DNA from: Tetracladium setigerum
Taxonomy: Eukaryota > Ascomycota > Leotiomycetes > Helotiales
Assembly (NCBI GenBank): GCA_031472005.1
Contig: PZJY01000002.1
Span: 682,001-746,000, forward strand
Direction: 5' to 3'
DNA length: 64,000 nucleotides
Shown here: piece after piece, positions 60,950 to 64,000 of the stretch
How the letters are laid out: every line of letters begins with the position of its first letter
How positions within the stretch are numbered: the first letter of the stretch is position 1
Program-made: the position numbers and the translations under genes
The notes under the pieces: model-generated
Database searches by the model: none
Seen by the model: only the letters and a program-made list of their open reading frames with translations
What the model was told of the DNA's origin: nothing

Positions 60950-61683
60950 AAACAAACAACAGAAGTCAGTGCTCTTTCTTCTATGCACTCGAGTAATATA
61001 CCAAGCCCCTCTCCCTCCCCTTCCCTCCAACGACCCCAAAACATCCAAAACGGTTTTTTTTTCATTAGTTTCAAAACCCCACCAGGAGCCCACCCGGCAA
61101 GTGGACATGGTCTTTCCCCCTAGCTCTGTTTCGATTCTTGAAAGAAACGCGAGACAGACAGCTAGCCAGCGCACATAACGGGTCCGTCTCCGTCCTACGG
61201 AGTAGTAGTCGTAGTAGTAGAAAACAAACGGCTAGATTTAGATTTATTAGTGGGAAATATAAGGATAGCGGGTTATTAGCGACGGCTCCTCTCTTTCTCT
61301 ACTACTCTGTCATGGTGGTGGTCTGGTGGCCCTGTCCACTGACTCTCTGTTCACAGGCGAGACAAACTACAGTAGAGTACACTAGTCAATATCAAAAAGA
61401 TAAATACGCTAGGAAGACGGAATTGTACATGCCATCATCGCCTTTTCCTTCCCTTCCCTTCCGGTATGACTAGCATAGTTAGGATCTATAATTGATGGCC
61501 ACCAAAGAATGATTCAAAACGTTTGGCACCTTACTTGTAATGAATATTTCTTGCTATTGCTATAGTTAGTTGATGGAACAGGGAGTGAGAGAGTGAAGTG
61601 AGTGAGAGAGTGAGAGGTGGAACCCCCACTTTCTCTTACAGTAACTTCCTTCCTTTCCTTCCATACTTGTTCTTCCCAGAACC

Positions 61684-61703
61684 TTCTTCTTCTTCTTCTT
61701 CTC
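61684..61703. repeat. TTC trinucleotide run
   Basis: About six TTC units in a pyrimidine-rich setting. Confidence 0.65.
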
Positions 61704-63619
61704 TGAAGTTGGGGTTGAACAATGTGATATCCATGACATACAAGCCTTGTCACCTTCCCGATTCAAATACTGTACATACAGGGACCTGATGTAGCAAGGT
61801 ATACCGTACAGTTACTGCAGGTTTTACAGTATCGGTATCGATATCTGAGTCTTCTAGAAGGGAAAAACACCCCGCTGGATATTTTCTCTATCTTTCTCTT
61901 CTTCCCATTTTCTTGTGGGTATAAAACAGGTTTCACGTTGTTTTAAGTGATGGGAATGAAAGTGTATGTGGGTAGGTAGGTAACCTAGTGGAGGAGATTC
62001 AATTGGTATTTATGGATTTAATGTGATACCATGAATAAATACCCTTTTTTGGGAGAGGGGGGATGATTTGATTGTTACATTGACTGAATGAATGGGAGGG
62101 AAAGGGTAGGAAAGACTGTATATACAATAACAACAGTAAGAATTCAAGAAAGGAACAATTGGGAAGATCCAGGGTCCAGCTCTCCTCCACATACGAAGTT
62201 GTATTTGGCAACACAAAACGCGAATAATGTGTGTGACCCCCACTCAAGAAGCCCCCATTTCATCTCATCCCATCCCCATCCCCTCCCCTCCTTCCCAAAG
62301 CAAGCGTAAAAAAAACCTCACAAAAAATTCCCAAGAATGACATGAGATATCGTGATATTCGTGATACCTGTCTGTGGCAGTGGGATAAATCTTTTTTTGT
62401 CTTCTTCATTTCAATCATTGAAAAAAAAAGCTACCTAAGCTAGCTTACCCGCTCACCCCATATCCACTACCCTATCTGCCTACTTTCTACCTAAAACTAG
62501 CAAAGTAAGGTGCTGTTGTTGATGATTGTTTGTTTATATTCCCATAGCCCCCATTTGAATTTTCGATCGAATCGATCGATTGATTGATCCCCCAACATGC
62601 CCAGCCAGCCAGCCCTATTTCAAGAAAAATAAAGTAACCCCACCCGGATTTCCTTCCGACATCCCATCTCTTTCTTAGAAGAATCTCCTTTCCCATCTTT
62701 CCACCAAGCCGTCACGAATCATTTCCAGAAAGGACAGGCAAGGTCAGGAAAATATCATCCAGATACTCCCTCCCTTCCTGCCTCACGAATCCACATCCAA
62801 AATCTCCCCAAAGTCCTTCTCAAAGAACAATGAGCTGTAGAAGGGTCGAACATAAAAAAATGAAGAAGTAAAGCATCTCCCATCAATCCGTCATCAGATC
62901 GTCACAACAGAACACAACGCAACACATAAAACAAAATATACGCGTCATCCCGCCCTCCTTGCCCCTCTCCCTCCAACCAAAAAATATATATGCGCCAGAG
63001 AACACCTGGTTCCGATGTGTGGATTTGAATCGAAAGAAAGAGAGATAGAAAAAGCCGAAAAAAGAAAAATCCAAACGACCAAAACAAAAAGGAGCAGAGT
63101 CCAGAAAATCTTAAGTTGTCTTGAGTGAAGAGTAGGGTTTGGTGAAAAAACGAATCCGCGAAAGATAATCAGTCAGTCAGTCGATTGGTTCGATCCATCA
63201 TGTCTCGTTGGAGGAGAATGTATTTTTTTCATGAATCCGTAAGGTAGGTAAAAAGGTAAAGGTTTTCGAATAGGTACGCCCATATGCCCACACACACTTC
63301 TGTTTTGGTACTCCATTCGCCAAAGGGTGTTCAAGTTTTTCAAGCAAAAAGAATTTCGAGCAACCCAAAAATTCGCTGCAGATGATGATGATTGATGGCG
63401 AAGAAGAAGGTGGATGAGTACAAGGTAGATAGATGGAAATTTCTGAGGAGGTGCCGGGGTAGGTGCAGGGTCGTACGAGGATGGATGTCGATGTCTTCAA
63501 AATGGGGAGGGGGAGGGGGTAATAAGTATATATGGTCTGGAAAAGGAGTGTCGTATTCGTCGTGCAGGATGGCGTCTTCTTTCAATCCTGGGTGTTGCGC
63601 TTGGTCTGTATTGGGCGCT

Positions 63620-64000
63620 TCATAATACAACACATTTTTTGCCTCTGCTCTTCTCGTCTCTATAGATTCGTGTATTCGCACGGTCTCCTCTCTCTCCAGT
63701 GCCATTTCTTGAGCCCTTCCCGCTGGGATGCGTGCTCCTGTGGGTGGTTTGCATCCTCTGGCGGCGTAGCTGCCGCACTACGTCGTAGAATGCCTTTTCA
63801 ACATTTACGCAGTTTTTAGCAGATGCCTCAACAAATTCGCAGCCCAGGTCTCTTGCCAGTGCATTTCCTTCCTGTGTTGATACCTCTCGCTCCGTAACCC
63901 TGTCGCATTTGTTTCCGACGAGCATGATAGGTACTGGGGAGTTTGGCGAGGATGAGGACAGTGGCGAACCGGGGTATGATGGCGACGATGCTGACGACTC
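63620..64000 (-). CDS. RAS2: C-terminal part of Ras2-type small GTPase, cut by window edge
   Basis: The frame is open from the window end to the stop at 63620. It begins in a Ser/Pro-rich insert (SSASSPSYPGSPLSSSS), then gives the G4 motif MLVGNKCDR, TEREVSTQEGNALARDLGCE and G5 EASAK, then the conserved FYDVVRQLRRQRMQ helix. A basic hypervariable tail ends in KKCVVL, a CAAX box whose terminal Leu favours geranylgeranylation. The Ser/Pro insert just before the G4 strand is typical of the fungal Ras2 group rather than Ras1 or Rheb. Family role: morphogenesis and signalling at the plasma membrane. The G1-G3 part lies outside the window. Confidence 0.88.
   Translation of the reverse strand, partial: ESSASSPSYPGSPLSSSSPNSPVPIMLVGNKCDRVTEREVSTQEGNALARDLGCEFVEASAKNCVNVEKAFYDVVRQLRRQRMQTTHRSTHPSGKGSRNGTGERGDRANTRIYRDEKSRGKKCVVL

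Larger units (their letters stand above)
57456..63619. other. 6.2-kb convergent region without a recognisable gene
   Basis: Lies between the 3' ends of the MFS and RAS2 genes. I found no coding exon with family-like text on either strand. The sequence is AT- and pyrimidine-rich with many short simple repeats and recurring TACTGTAC and CTACCTACC-type words. It could hold long UTRs, a non-coding transcript or a fast-evolving gene. Confidence 0.5.

Noticed and set aside
63181..63200. GGTTCGATCC, resembling a tRNA B box
   Set aside because: The flanking bases do not form a T-arm stem and no A box or acceptor stem is nearby.

Overview
The window reads as chromosomal DNA of a filamentous ascomycete, most likely a leotiomycete. 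I infer this from protein content, short introns (about 45-140 bp, mostly GT-AG with a few GC-AG), intron-split genes and conserved fungal single-copy genes. No bacterial operon logic, CRISPR, rRNA or intact transposon was seen. Two ends are cut: the start of a small minus-strand gene lies at bases 1-59, and the 3' part of a Ras2-type GTPase lies at 63620-64000.

Layout, left to right: a dysferlin-domain protein (838-2529, +); a mitochondrial PPR-like protein (2816-5246, +); spindle-checkpoint MAD2 (5597-6577, -, five exons); a secreted six-bladed-propeller protein (7221-8278, -); mitochondrial GTPase GUF1/LepA (9312-11296, +); a 2,324-residue acidic low-complexity repeat protein (11791-19040, -); ESCRT-III SNF7 (20554-21423, -); telomere-capping TEN1 (21929-22410, +); a three-exon conserved 138-residue protein (23797-24319, -); a gene-poor stretch with one orphan exon-like ORF (25235-25819, -); forkhead/FHA regulator FHL1 (27627-31395, -); a ten-exon DHX29/Ucp12-type DEVH helicase (32129-37015, -); GCN1 (37321-45519, +); ribosomal protein L19 (46246-47078, +); mitochondrial serine hydroxymethyltransferase (48296-50056, +); a short-chain dehydrogenase (50691-51689, -); a TPMT-like methyltransferase (52212-53246, +); OTU2 deubiquitinase (53876-54793, -); an MFS transporter (55697-57455, +); then about 6.2 kb without a recognisable gene, before RAS2.

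From 27.6 to 50 kb there is a run of translation-linked genes (FHL1, DHX29-like helicase, GCN1, RPL19, SHMT). The helicase and GCN1 share a 305-bp divergent promoter. I see no sign of a secondary-metabolite cluster or a defence island.

The strongest window-wide signal is that many genes are interrupted by an apparent loss of exactly one base, often in or beside a homopolymer (PPR, MAD2, propeller protein, GUF1, TEN1, FHL1 twice, helicase, SHMT, MFS twice). Every clear case is a minus-one change that a single added base repairs into a conserved-looking protein. This looks like consensus or assembly error rather than pseudogenisation. Exon coordinates below were worked out by eye from splice sites and reading phase. 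Recognition of families is from memory of their motifs, with no database search.
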